Source of the DNA: Amoebidium appalachense
Taxonomy: Eukaryota; Ichthyosporea
Direction of reading: 5' to 3'
Assembly: GCA_963693365.1 (NCBI GenBank)
Contig: CAVNZM010000016.1
Location: forward strand, 124,001-188,000
DNA length: 64,000 nt
Part shown: in pieces, positions 1-37,030 of the stretch
Layout of the letters: every line of letters starts with the position of its first letter
Numbering within the stretch: the first letter of the stretch is position 1
Program-made: the position numbers and the translations under genes
Notes under the pieces: model-generated
What the model was told of the DNA's origin: nothing
The model's input: the letters and a program-made list of their open reading frames with translations, nothing else
Database searches by the model: none

Positions 1-1909
1 GGCCGCGTGTGCCTTTCTACCCGTTCTCTGTCTTTATTTTGATTCAGTTGTACTCTGCCTTATCCTAACTAGTCCAACTGTTTACATTGGCGACCGCGCA
101 GTTCAAGAATCTCGCATCCTTCGAATCTCACATCTTTCAATCAGTTCAAGAATCTCACATCTTTCAATCAGCTCAAGAATCTCCCATGGCCGATCACAAT
201 CCTTTTTACCCCGATGATAGGCACATCTTTCCTTGTCCGGCTTAGAATATATACACCTACAAGTTTGAAGTGGCCAGCCCACCTACACGGAAAGAATTGA
301 AAGCATGTAAAACTTCTTTTGCTACGACACATCAAAAATGTGAAGAAAAACGAATACACAACGAAACAACGAATACACGAACAAACGAATAAAGAATTGC
401 TAACGAAACAATGAACTGACGAAAAACGAACCATCACGAATACGCAATGAAATAAAGAATTAACGACAAACGATTGCATAGAGGAAATACGAAATGAATG
501 CAACACGAAAACAAAACGAAGTAACGAAGTTATCAACTGACAAAAAACGAAAAACGAAAGCAAAATGAACTGGAAATACGAAAATGAAAGGACGAATGCA
601 CAACACTGCTTGGGTTGCAATGCACACAGCCCCCTCTATGTTAGGAAGAAAATAAAACCGTTGCCCTTGCGTGCATTGCCCTATTGCACACTGCCATCGT
701 GTCCATGCCACTGCATGCACGTCCACACTCGCAAGCCAGATGCACGGCCACTTTCAGCACAAATGCACTTAACGAAGAAGATAGTCGCTGTTGCTATAGC
801 ATGTAGGACCTAAGATCTTATGAAAGTAGTGTTGCATGCATGCTTCGAATCCCTTGCTGTTCTCGAATACAGCATGCCCCATAGTTTAGCGCCCAGGATG
901 CACAACATGCGCATGAATGTATGCTGGCATGCCTAAACACATTACGAACATATGCCTGACTCATGTATGGCGGCCCTTCCTGGTGCCACGCCCTAACGAA
1001 TTTGCACTCTTGGTGCACAAAAGGCATGTAATAAAGTCGATGCAGAACTTTTGTTCATGCATGTGAAAAACAAAGAAGGTGTTGGGTACGAATTTTAAGG
1101 TGAATGCCCGTCTGTGGCAATACGGTGTAACATACTAATTACACTGTCAAGCCTTGCACTAGCTGCCGGCACACCCCCACCAGAACAAAAGAATGTGGTA
1201 TGGGCACCGCTCCCTCACAACCCCATCATACAGTGTCAGTATTTTGGCTGGAAGCCTTTCAGTTTCGAATTACGAATACCCTCCTTCACTACTGAAGAAA
1301 GTGACGTGGAAGACAAATACGAATACGAATGCAAGGTGTTGTTGACTAACACATCGGACCATCATGTGTACCTACTAGGCCCTGGTACGGAGGTGACCAT
1401 GTTATTCCCTTGCAATATGATGACACTGTAACAATTTAGCACGTGCATACCCCACCAATGGGCACATGCGGGAGACAACCCCACAAGCTGCCTTATTGGG
1501 CACCTCTGCTAAAACGAATATTCTTCTCACGAAGGAACAGAAGAATGCCACGAACACGAACCACACACTCCCCAGGCAGCTACTTACGTCTGATGTATGA
1601 AAGTAGTAGGTGTGTGAATTGGGTAACTCCATGAACACCAACACGAAAGAAAGCACAGCACAAAGCAGTTCCACGAACACGAATGGTTTTGGTTTTCCAC
1701 ACAACGAACAGAACCAACAGTAGGGCCACCTACAAATGAAGCAGAGGATGGGGCACCATCCAGACCTGCACTGGAGGATATGAAAACACGAAGCGCGCTC
1801 ACGAAGTTGCTTACAAAAGAAAGGGCGACTGTGACGACTTTTCTTTTTAGGCCAAGCCTCCAGAAGAATGTATTATGCCTGGAATCCCCCTGCTCAACGA
1901 AAATGGCTG

Positions 1910-2170
1910 GCAAATGGGATACGAAAACTGCTCACGAATGGAAGCATGTGTTTTCTGAAGAAGGCTTGCTTTGCCTACCCTCTTCTTATGAATTATGAAC
2001 CGGGTTTTTACTGGTTCTGACGGGCTGATATATTTCTTTATGTCGCCCAACGAAGAACATTTAGGGCATTCTTATTCATGCTATTCCCGGCTCCGATGAT
2101 GCAGGGTTAAAGCTGAAAGGAAAGAAGTGCTCTTTGTTCATGAAAGAAGTGGCTTTTCCGGCCATGGTGA
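1910..2170 (+). pseudogene. Reverse transcriptase relic (Ty3/gypsy type)
   Basis: Successive frames give pieces of the RT palm: GLLCLPSSYEL then MNRVFTGSDG (1995 onward), SPNEEHLGH, and DDAGLKLKGKKCSLFMKEV (2095-2151). These correspond in order to the FGLCNAP..F..LMN, the region around the YxDD loop, EEHL, and AGLKL..KKC..F motifs of gypsy RT. The catalytic YxDD segment is absent between LIYF and SPNEE, and at least two frame changes are needed. It is a dead fragment. No integrase or protease is recognisable around it. Confidence 0.6.
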
Positions 2171-2681
2171 CTCGCCTTACAGTCTTAAGGTAGAACCGGG
2201 ATAAGGAGCAGCGGCTAAGCCTTGAAGCTATCCACCACTACCTGAGCTACGAAGTGACCTAAGCCTTGAGTTATATTCATTATCGAATGTTTGGTATGAT
2301 CATTCATCCACACAACCAAATTACTCGCAATTGAAAACGAATCTGCGGGAGTATCCTAAAAAGGAAAAATTCCCAAAAAGGAAAATACTACTTCTACAGA
2401 AAAGCCAAGCACAGAGACGAAGGCTTAGCGAATTATTCGCACACACACTCTGCAACAATCTTCGCCACGAAAATGAAATCACAGAAGAATGCTGCATGAA
2501 TTTACGTTTTGGCAAATGAAGAAGTGCTCATAGACGTGCACAACTCTATTCCACCGTCCTTGCTCTGTTCTGTCCAGCAGCTCGGCACACACAAGAATTC
2601 TCGCTGAAGGTTGTTTATCGCCTCTCAGCCTGGTGGTTTGCTTGTCTAACGACACCACCAGGCTCCCGACAAGGGGGGGAG

Positions 2682-3161
2682 TGTAAACAACTGTACACAT
2701 GAACTGTACATGTTTACTAAAGAATGTGATCTACTAGCACACGATTCGTGCTTTGTCATGAATATCACATAAATATTATGTCCGCACCAATAGGACTCAC
2801 TCTGACCTAAGAATTGAACCATATATGGTTCTTCAGCTGCATACCACATAAACGAAGTGAACCAATAAGAGGTTTGCATAAATAGGACAAAGGTCTGACT
2901 GGCTCGGACCGCACCAGAATCACGAATGGCATGTTGCCACCCGCGCTGGCCGCGGATGAACCAATCCTGGGCCTTGATCCGAAACCTGGGGGCTATATAA
3001 GAAAGCCGTCCCAGTACGGGGATCACATCAGTGAAGTCTGAGACAGACTGAGTCGGCCCATAGTAAAAGCAACCTGGCCGCGTGTGCCTTTCTACCCGTT
3101 CTCTGTCTTTATTTTGATTCAGTTGTACTCTGCCTTATCCTAACTAGTCCAACTGTTTACA
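2682..3161 (+). repeat. 3' long terminal repeat with promoter motifs
   Basis: 480-bp LTR bounded by TG...CA. It has a CCAAT box at 2961-2965 and TATATAA at 2994-3000, consistent with an LTR promoter. The last 86 bp match the start of the window exactly. Confidence 0.85.
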
Positions 3162-3177
3162 TCTATCCCAAAACCCA

Positions 3178-3335
3178 CCTAAATATCTTAGATCATTTCC
3201 CGGAAATTCTCAAAAAAAAAAGCACCTAAATTTCTTTTGATCCATCCCAAACCCTACCTAAATATCTTTCATCTATCTCGGACTTTCCCACAGTGTACCT
3301 AAATATCTCGTCGAAAAATCTCAAGATCCAGAGGC

Positions 3336-3377
<42 letters not shown>

Positions 3378-3552
3378 CTCTCAAGGCTTAGTGTGAGTAT
3401 GGACTTAGGGCAGGCAGGGAGATTTGTGCACATGGAAATGCAGTGAAAATCTGCAGCAGCAAAAGTTGGCCAGGTACGGCAAGGCAGGAGGGGGGCACAC
3501 TTAGTGAGTGGATCGAGAGTCTTGTACGGCAAGGCAACTTGAAAGGGGGCCA

Positions 3553-3605
<53 letters not shown>

Positions 3606-4245
3606 ACTCTAAGTGTGACAAAATTAGCTCACATTAGTATGTTTCAAGTATAGGACTCCTGCCGATGGCGTGCACGTGTGCCATTTTGACAATGCACGTC
3701 CTAATGTCTTTGCTGCAGAGAGCGCCAGACACACAATAGCGAGTTACAGCATATATACCTTTCAGGTCAGCCGGCATCGCCCCGAATAATGTTTTGATTG
3801 GCGTAAACAAGCGATTGTTTGAATCGGTGTTGCAAACAAACCATTACCATCGTTTCCCTCCAAATTGCAAATTTTGAAGTGGTGTTAGGTTGCCCGCCAA
3901 AACACCGTTACGGTAGGCCAATAAAAAGCTGGGTCACGTCGACCATATATCGTTCTTTTGCCCGCCTGAAAGAAAACTACGCCATTGGTGTTTTTCTAAA
4001 TCTTTCTCTAACATGGGCCAATGAATCCACAGCCATCATTAAGCTGCCTACAGGTCCCCAAATATACTTATATATATACACCTAGACCACGAGATATTTG
4101 GATCTATCCCGCCTCAATTTTTCGACTTTCTCGAGATAGATCCCCAGATTGATCTATCCCACATGTACCTAAATATCATTTTCATTTCCCAAAAACGTGG
4201 CTAAATATCCGGCTTCTTTCCTTTCTCAACAGGTACCTAAATATC
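3178..4245. repeat. Clustered CCTAAATATC motifs flanking an 860-bp core
   Basis: CCTAAATATC occurs at 3178, 3257, 3298, 4168 and 4236, with a one-mismatch copy near 4200 and an inverted relative near 4092. Short GATCTATCCC-like words lie beside them. The two clusters flank 3308-4090. Subterminal repeat clusters of this kind are typical of DNA transposon ends, but no transposase is visible. Confidence 0.45.
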
Positions 4246-4885
4246 ACGAGAAATTCCCGATATATCTACAGACCCCTAGTAATCCCAGCGCCCCTCTATA
4301 CTAGCAGCAGTGCTAAAGTTCACATTCCGGAGTGGGGACCGTGACTTTGGCGCAGAGGTGTGGCAAACAAATTAGTACCAGCACATGGATTGGTTGTATC
4401 ATTAGGTCAAAATCAAAAATCAACCACACATTTAAAAGCCTAAAACCTACTTACACTAGTTTAACCCCTTTTTTTATATAATAATAATTATTATAAATAA
4501 CTTGGTTAATTAATATGTTAGCTTGCATATCAAGTAAAGTATTATTTATTTTTGGTTGTAAAGACTTGGCGAAGACTGGCGATAATGGATTTTTCAGCCA
4601 ATCAGTGTATCTTGCACCAGCTCCAAACGTGGCGCGTGTATTGGATACAAAGTTCAACTGACCAATCGCAGGTGACGCCGAAAACTATGACGTAACATTT
4701 CCTTTAGGAAATTGAGCGGGGCGGAGGGGACGCACTATCCTAGATCACCTTATTAATGCTGCACAGTATGATATTGTGATCCGGTGCCTTAACTTTCTTT
4801 CGGAGCTACCGATGCTAGCCTCTGCTTACCCATAATATGTAATAGGGGTGTCATATACTACGATGGCGCTCATTGTTGCCTAGCA

Positions 4886-5134
4886 TGTACATATGTCACT
4901 GGCTGCATTTGATTGGCTGCGCCGGAAAACGCAGTAGGCCGTCGAATGTGGCTGGGCCCCACGGCAGTGTCCACGCAATAAAAAGTGTGTAAACCCCGAG
5001 GGGACGCCGGAAACTCGGGGTTTATGCACTTTGTATTGCTGCGGACATCGTCAAGGGCCCAGCCTCACTTGACGGCCTACTGCGTTTTCCAGCGCAGCCA
5101 ATCAAGTGCAGCTAGTGACTCGGACTTATGTACA
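4886..5134. repeat. 249-bp foldback (inverted repeat) element
   Basis: Two arms of about 115 bp are largely complementary. GATTGGCTGCG, AAAACGCAGTAGGCCGTC and GGCTGGGCCC on the left reappear as reverse complements on the right. The centre is AAACCCCGAG / CTCGGGGTTT around a 12-nt loop (5001-5012). The size and structure suit a MITE or foldback transposon. No open frame. Confidence 0.75.
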
Positions 5135-5982
5135 CTGTATGCAGAAACTCCCTGACCAGTCTGGCTAGTATGCACATAGGGTGCCATGCATTGCACACTT
5201 CCAGGATATATTTGCATAAGCCGATCTGCACTCAGGCTCCGGATTCATATGCCTGGGCTTAGGGCTGTGGCGAAAAGTAAATCACGAGGCTTATATTGCC
5301 CTTAGAAGGAAAAAAAAATGGAAAAAAATTCTAAAGGCGAAAGCGAGCAGATAATGTTATTCGACTGCGTAATAAGCTGGCTTTAATGAGGCTGTTTGCA
5401 GAGATTGCCTACATTAGCCAGCCGACTATCACATGTGCTACCGAAAAAATTGAAGTGTGCAGACCATTGTATGTAAACAGTATATAGAAAATTGGCAAAA
5501 GATAACAACACTACAGCTATCTTTTGCTAAGGTCAAACATAACTAAATTTGTAGTTCCCTTAAGCAGTTGGGTATAAAACTTTTAAAGTACAGTAGATTC
5601 ATGCGCACGGGAGCTACCGTGTGGTCAGTGAGATATACACAACATAAGATAACTGAAATGTTTTTGCTGTTGGATAGACGAAATCACAAACCGACAGTCC
5701 CTATTGGTCCATATCCGACGATGGCGGGAATTTTTTTTGTGAAGCGGCCGCGGCCGCACTAGTACTCCCTTTCTCGTTCCGGGTGGTCCCAACCTTACAT
5801 GCAGACAACAGCAGTTATTTGAAGCTGCACCCGCGTTAAACGAGCTTCTACCTACGGGGAGCATAAGTTTACTCTCAGCTAGACCCAACCCCCACTCGTC
5901 CTTTACCACTCGCACCACTCGTAGGGTTCGTCCTCAGGGATACTCGAAACAGGCAGACTGGCCGGAAAAGCGAAGCTTCAAA

Positions 5983-30691
<24,709 letters not shown>

Positions 30692-31589
30692 TGAACAGCT
30701 TTTTGCTGCAATGACTTGAAATAGCTTCTTGCAAAAAGTCTGCATGTATTGATTACCTCTCTATGGAAATTAAAAAAATACTGAAACGTTTCCTTGCTAT
30801 TGAATGTGTGTATGAATGAGGTGTGTCTTGAGAAATGATGTAAATACTAATTGCATCCGCCGCCTTCGATTTGTGTGCTTCCAACACCGTCATAGCTATA
30901 TATGACATTGTTACAATGTACTACGATAGCTTTTGAAGGCAATATTAGTACACTGCGTGTACGCTTAAAGGGGTTCCTGTTTTTGCTAAGCAACTTCATT
31001 CCCTCAGTCTTGTGGCTGCCAGGCCTAGGATGGGCATCAAACTCATTAGATCGTTAAATCAGATGTTTTGATGAGTGTCAGATAAAGAACAATGTAATTG
31101 CTTTGCACTGCTCAATGTGATGGCCGCAGCATAAGTTTGTTTTGTGTTTGTGTTTTTGGTTCTTTCTTTTGTCTATTTTTTTTTTTTTTTTTTGGAGACC
31201 GGGTGGTGGGGGGGGGAGGGGGCAAGGAAGGCGAGATTCTAAAGCTTATTATCAGTTCAAGTTGATTAGCAAATTGGCTGTGTCCCCACTGGATGGATTA
31301 TTTACCAACAAAATATGCTAAAGAGAATGACGGCCGTACCACAATAAGTAGTGACTGCCGTCTTGGGCAGTACAGCAGAAACCGTGCATCATTGTAACAA
31401 TTTGTTCTTAAAGATTCGCAATGACACCAAAAGGTTGTGTCTTTGCCTAAATTTGTATCTGGCGGGCTTGGATGGTTACAGCAAAACACAGGGCGAGTCC
31501 GGGCCCTACAAGTTGTTCCTAACTTGAATCATTACCAAAACGCTTTCCTGTTCTGGCAGGCAGCGCCCTCATATCACAGACCCCCCCCC

Positions 31590-31620
<31 letters not shown>

Positions 31621-32840
31621 ACACGCACACACAGCCAAGCACACACACACACACACACTACTATTCCCCCCCCCCCCCCCCCCCCAAAAAAAAAAAAAAA
31701 AAAAAAAACTTGAAATCATGATCATAATTTTCAAAATAGATCCCCCCCCCCTCTCCCCTGCATGTATTGAATGAAATATTCATAGATTTCCATATAAGGG
31801 ATTTTACCGAAAAATTTGACCTAAAGTTTTTTAAAAAGTTTTTTCATGTTTTTTCGTGATCGCTTGAGCAGATCAAAAATGTTTTGCAGGCTGGTATCTC
31901 AGTGCACGTGTGCAGGGGGTATAACAACACACTAACTGTGAAAACCTGGTGCATTTTGGTTGAACGGCTCCCAAGTTATTACATTTTTAACTTTTTGAAA
32001 CGTGCATAACGTTATGCTCAATCCTGCATAACGTTATACAATTTTACTTAGTAAATGTAAATTTGCCTCAAAAAATTCGTTAAAGTGCCTTATATAGAGT
32101 ATTCACTGGGAAATTTCTCTCTAAACCTAGCTACTATTGTTTGCCCCTTCCCCCCCCCCCAAAAAAAAACGCACCACCACACTCACACACCAGCCACGGT
32201 GACCCCACCAACCCTCACCTTCTGTTGATCCCCATTACGTCTCCCGGCCCCTATCTCTAATATTAATATCTGCATACTGTACCCTCTATGAAAAGCAAAC
32301 TTTCTGCAGTGCAACTTGTCTATGTGTAGTCGGTCGAGCCAGTACAATGTCATTTGGAGCTCATTTGTTTTCACTGCCCAAAGTGCTGGCCCAGTGTCAT
32401 ACTAGAAACCGCGGTGACCCTTCACCCTTTGGAGAAGACTGAAAAGCTTGTCCGTGAGCTATTTACATCACCACCACCGGCAGCCTGTTAGTGCACAATT
32501 TCCTCCCATTTTCAGGGCCTGAACATGCCATTGAGATATCGGAAAATCTCCTTAAGTCTATTCCCAGAAACCCTCGGAGCACCCTTGCCCACACATTGAT
32601 TCAAAGGGTCAAAAAACTTGATATCGTAGTCTAAGAGCTTTTGAAGTCTCATATAACAGATAATGGGAAGAATTGTAAAGTTTACAATTGTTTTTGGAGT
32701 TCCGTACGGGTTTTATTTGTGGAAATTATTGACATAAATATTTTTCTGGGTAAACACGTAGGATGGGTGTTCGATACCAACATAACCATGTAGGCTTCAT
32801 TTCGTGTTTTAGCAGTTAGCGGTTGGCTGCCCGCACACGG
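30692..32840. other. Intergenic spacer after the exportin gene
   Basis: No recognisable gene. It contains a T run and G-rich stretch (31175-31225), Cn(CA)n and CnAn compound tracts (31581-31708), a low-complexity A/T-rich section (31740-32110) with repeated CATAACGTTAT words, and one arm of a 33-bp inverted repeat (32654-32686). Confidence 0.6.
30769..30774 (+). promoter_or_regulatory. Candidate polyadenylation signal of the exportin gene
   Basis: ATTAAA 78 nt after the XPO7 stop codon, within an A-rich context. Based on motif and position only. Confidence 0.35.
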
Positions 32841-33340
32841 NNNNNNNNNNNNNNNNNNNNNNNNNNNNNNNNNNNNNNNNNNNNNNNNNNNNNNNNNNNN
32901 NNNNNNNNNNNNNNNNNNNNNNNNNNNNNNNNNNNNNNNNNNNNNNNNNNNNNNNNNNNNNNNNNNNNNNNNNNNNNNNNNNNNNNNNNNNNNNNNNNNN
33001 NNNNNNNNNNNNNNNNNNNNNNNNNNNNNNNNNNNNNNNNNNNNNNNNNNNNNNNNNNNNNNNNNNNNNNNNNNNNNNNNNNNNNNNNNNNNNNNNNNNN
33101 NNNNNNNNNNNNNNNNNNNNNNNNNNNNNNNNNNNNNNNNNNNNNNNNNNNNNNNNNNNNNNNNNNNNNNNNNNNNNNNNNNNNNNNNNNNNNNNNNNNN
33201 NNNNNNNNNNNNNNNNNNNNNNNNNNNNNNNNNNNNNNNNNNNNNNNNNNNNNNNNNNNNNNNNNNNNNNNNNNNNNNNNNNNNNNNNNNNNNNNNNNNN
33301 NNNNNNNNNNNNNNNNNNNNNNNNNNNNNNNNNNNNNNNN
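32841..33340. other. Assembly gap of 500 N
   Basis: Exactly 500 undetermined bases, the round size used for scaffold gaps of unknown length. Reading frames crossing it are meaningless. Confidence 0.99.
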
Positions 33341-33657
33341 CATCAACCGGGAGGCATGAACACCCTGATACCCCCCTGCACACAGACGAAAAATAAGGCC
33401 AAGCCTTGTGTCCGTCAGCCACCATCCGGGGTCATGCCCGAACCAGATCGGAACCCAATGGGTTTCGAATTGTACCTGGCTAATACACGACCCCCTCCTG
33501 TTAACCTCCTGCGGGAGGCCTACCTGCAGTCATCGCGTGAAAGCGACACTCCACAACAGACTTTGTCTGGTGCAGAAGGTATCCCCCCCCCCCGCCCCCC
33601 CCCCGACTTTGTCTGGTGCAGAAGGTATCCCCCCCCCCCCCCCCCGTTCCCCCGCGT

Positions 33658-33698
<41 letters not shown>

Positions 33699-33990
33699 TC
33701 ACGGTGAAACCGTCTCTCCATGCTGGTTTTGATTATGGAATAGTGTACATGAAGGAGCATTGCAAAAAATTTGAGGCTACCAGGGGTTCCATAAAACTCG
33801 TCCATAAGGTTTTAATTATGAGTTTGATCAAACATGTACACGTTTTTATTACATAAACCTTCTCACGATTTTCCCCCCTTGCAGGCCAGGTACACCCCCA
33901 GGGCGGCACCACTCCCTCCCCAAACACCGAGGAGTCCCCCCGACCCCAACCCCCACAACATGAACTGTCCACACAAGCCAACAAAGGTAG

Positions 33991-34049
<59 letters not shown>

Positions 34050-36988
34050 ACGCACACGCACACGCACACGCACACACATCACAGAAAGAGAGACTCTGAG
34101 AGAGGGAGAGAGGGAGATAGGGACATAGGGAGACTAAAACTATTACATCGGATAAATTTTATTTTACATTTGGTGACCACTTTGTTTTTTGTATCAGTAC
34201 ATGAATCAAGGGTGTATACTCTGCTTTAAATCCGTCAGTGCTTTATATCCCTCCTGAACCCATCATGACTGGTATGTCCTAGCACGTTTGGTATCCAAAA
34301 AAAAAAACCCCCCCTCTAAAAAAAAAAAAAAAAAAAAAAAAAACGAATATGCACACGTGCGATTAGATACATGATAAACAGGATGGAATTCAATGTGTCT
34401 CACAATCATTGCCTCCTCACAGGCTTAACCATCAACGATCAAGAAGACCGTCCACCCCCGGTAAATGCAACATCAGAATCCAGCCCAATTGGCCAAACCC
34501 CTCTGCCCCAACCTCCTGGCCTCGTGCCAGAGTCATATTCCGGTCTTCAAGATGACGTGCGACTACGATTCAGCACACGGCACGATGGATTATACGATGA
34601 GACAGATGAACCAACGGTGGCACTTGACAAGGGAAGTAATGCACCGTAAATCCCAAATTTGACCACAAATATGGGAACGTCTTTCCACCTGCGGTATGTT
34701 CCTGATGACGGAAGCTGTTTCTATCATGCCGTGGCAGCCATCTTTGCTGTGCCAATGCCGGTCATTCGGCGCCTCACCGCATCCCTTCTCACACAGGAGG
34801 ATCTCGAATCCGAAAAGCTCGCATACACGCCGGATAATAGCACAAAGGCGCCTCCTGCCACGCTGGCTGAATGGCAAGACTGGGTTGGAAACCCCACACA
34901 CAGACGATGGGCCACCCACGCGGAGATAGGTAAACTGCAGTCGTACCTGCTCAGCGAATTCGGCCTGGCGTTGGTCACGATATCCCCACGTCACACACCC
35001 GGGCACGATGCCGAACGCACAGTGCGTCCAGTATTCCAGGTCAACCGTACCCGACGGGAGAAAATGCCTGACGGAAGGGTCTCGGGAATTTGTTACATTG
35101 CCCTGATCAACGGTCACTATTGGCCTGTCGAAATGGTATCTAAGACCAGCAGCGACATGGCCTTCATTTTGGCTGTGGCGGATTGTCCTTTCGATATCCT
35201 GTACACCTTCCTCGCTCATACAACACCTGGGGTTTACCGCCTCTTCAAGCAACAACTCCACGGTGAGGGTTCCATTTGCATCTCATTGTCTGTTATTTGT
35301 TGGCCCTTTACCACGATGCACATGCTCGGTTTGCTATAAAATGGCATTATACTACCGCATGCATACACCTGCACAAACGTAGAACATCACTTGGGTGTTC
35401 TGTTTTTTCCCTTTTGTTTTCTGTTTCTGTTTCTGTTTTTGTTTTTGTGGAACGAAAGAGGGGGGGTGGGGGTGGGGGTGGGGGTGGGGGTGGGGGTGGG
35501 GGTGGGGGTGGGGGTGGGGGTGGGGGTGGGGGTGGGGGTTGTTGGAAGTAGAGTCCGCTGTGACTAGGGTCGTCGTGGCGCGCTTGGGCGCTGACCCGTT
35601 TTTTACTGCTTTCAGTGTGTTAACTCCATGACTGAACTCCATGACTGAACTCCATGACTGAACTCCATGACTGAACTCCATGACTGAACTCCATGACTGA
35701 ACTCCATGACTAAACTCCATGACTGAACTCCATGACTTAACTCCATTTCTGCACCTGGCAGAGCCGTGGTTTATATACCCGTGGGGCAGCAGTCTGGAAT
35801 GTAATCCGGATGCCAGGCGCTAATCGGATTGGTTACTTTCATTTAGAGATCTCTGGGACCAGTGAACCAATCGTTTGCAGTCAAAACACAATTGGCAACA
35901 TTCCTCAACTATGCAGATGTGCATGTGGTGATCGAGTGTCAGCGTGTGTCTGTGTACACGGAACCAATTGTAAAGCTAACATACACATATTGTGGAGTGA
36001 GCGTAAGTCTGCACTCCAACACCCCTACCCAATTGGAGAAGTGTACACACCACTAGAGAAGAGAGAGTGAGTGTGGCTGCTTGCAGGGTAGACCGGGGTG
36101 TGCATTCCACTGTGGTGCGTGCCCCGCCAATGAAGTGGAATACTTGACGTTGATGTCGCAGGCTGCTGCGGATGGAGTTTGTGGAAGCGAAAGTCTCTAA
36201 TGAAGTTAGAGGCCGCGGTGTCGTGTCTGGGCCCATAACCCTGTTGGAAGTAGAGTCCGCTGTGACTAGGCCCTCGTCGTGGCGCGCTTGGGCGCTGACC
36301 CGTTTTTTACTGCTTTCAGTGTGTTAACTCCATGACTGAACTCCATGACTGAACTCCATGACTGAACTCCATGACTGAACTCCATGACTGAACTCCATGA
36401 CTGAACTCCATGACTAAACTCCATGACTGAACTCCATGACTTAACTCCATTTCTGCACCTGGCAGAGCCGTGGTTTATATACCCGTGGGGCAGCAGTCTG
36501 GAATGTAATCCGGATGCCAGGCGCTAATCGGATTGGTTACTTTCATTTAGAGATCTCTGGGACCAGTGAACCAATCGTTTGCAGTCAAAACACAATTGGC
36601 AACATTCCTCAACTATGCAGATGTGCATGTGGTGATCGAGTGTCAGCGTGTGTCTGTGTACACGGAACCAATTGTAAAGCTAACATACACATATTGTGGA
36701 GTGAGCGTAAGTCTGCACTCCAACAGGGGTGGGGGTGGGGGTGGGGGTGGGGGTGGGGACGGACGGGCTGTTAAGTAAGCAGCATCGAGTTTCTTTCATC
36801 TAACCCCATTCCCTTCCCATCTCCAGATCCAAATCTGCCACCACCTCCCAAGGCCACAGACGGCGGCACGATCAGCGACTCTGAGGCAGTTAAAGGTGAG
36901 CCTGTTATACAGAAATACGTAGAAGCTGTCACATCATATGTGAGTAGATTTACTCGTCTCAGGGTCTCGTATCATAACATTTTCAATT

Positions 36989-37030
<42 letters not shown>

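Larger units (their letters stand above)
1..3161 (+). mobile_element. Decayed Ty3/gypsy-like LTR retroelement (5' LTR truncated by window edge)
   Basis: Bases 1-86 are identical to 3076-3161, so the window opens inside the 5' LTR. The 3' LTR runs 2682-3161 (480 bp), begins TGTAAACA and ends TGTTTACA (an inverted terminal match), and follows a polypurine tract (2671-2681). After the 5' LTR, TTGGCGACC at 87-95 is where a tRNA primer-binding site would lie. The interior is only about 2.6 kb and has no intact gag or pol frame. A reverse transcriptase relic (1910-2170) supports a gypsy-type origin. The upstream interior is strikingly rich in short CGAA-containing words. The two visible LTR stretches are identical, which suggests either recent insertion or gene conversion despite the decayed interior. 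The left target-site duplication lies outside the window. Confidence 0.85.
3162..5982. other. Intergenic spacer with motif cluster, G tracts and foldback
   Basis: No convincing coding sequence. It holds two long G runs (3338-3377 and 3554-3604), a CCTAAATATC-rich zone (3178-4245), an A/T-rich stretch (4440-4560), a 249-bp foldback (4886-5134), and the likely promoter side of the exportin gene. A double NotI-like palindrome lies at 5744-5757. Confidence 0.6.

Noticed and set aside
1114-1431. 105-residue frame in the LTR element interior
   Set aside because: It lacks an ATG near its start and a recognisable gag or protease motif. It is kept only as part of the decayed element.
32682-33425. Frames of 176-247 residues across the N run
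   Set aside because: They consist of undetermined bases in a 500-nt assembly gap.
35810-36070. Duplicated 86-residue frame (MPGANRIGYFHLEISG...) in both copies of the intronic block
   Set aside because: It is present twice only because the block is duplicated. It has no recognised domain, and the overlapping exon-like stretch 35881-36002 ends in a phase incompatible with the neighbouring OTU exons.
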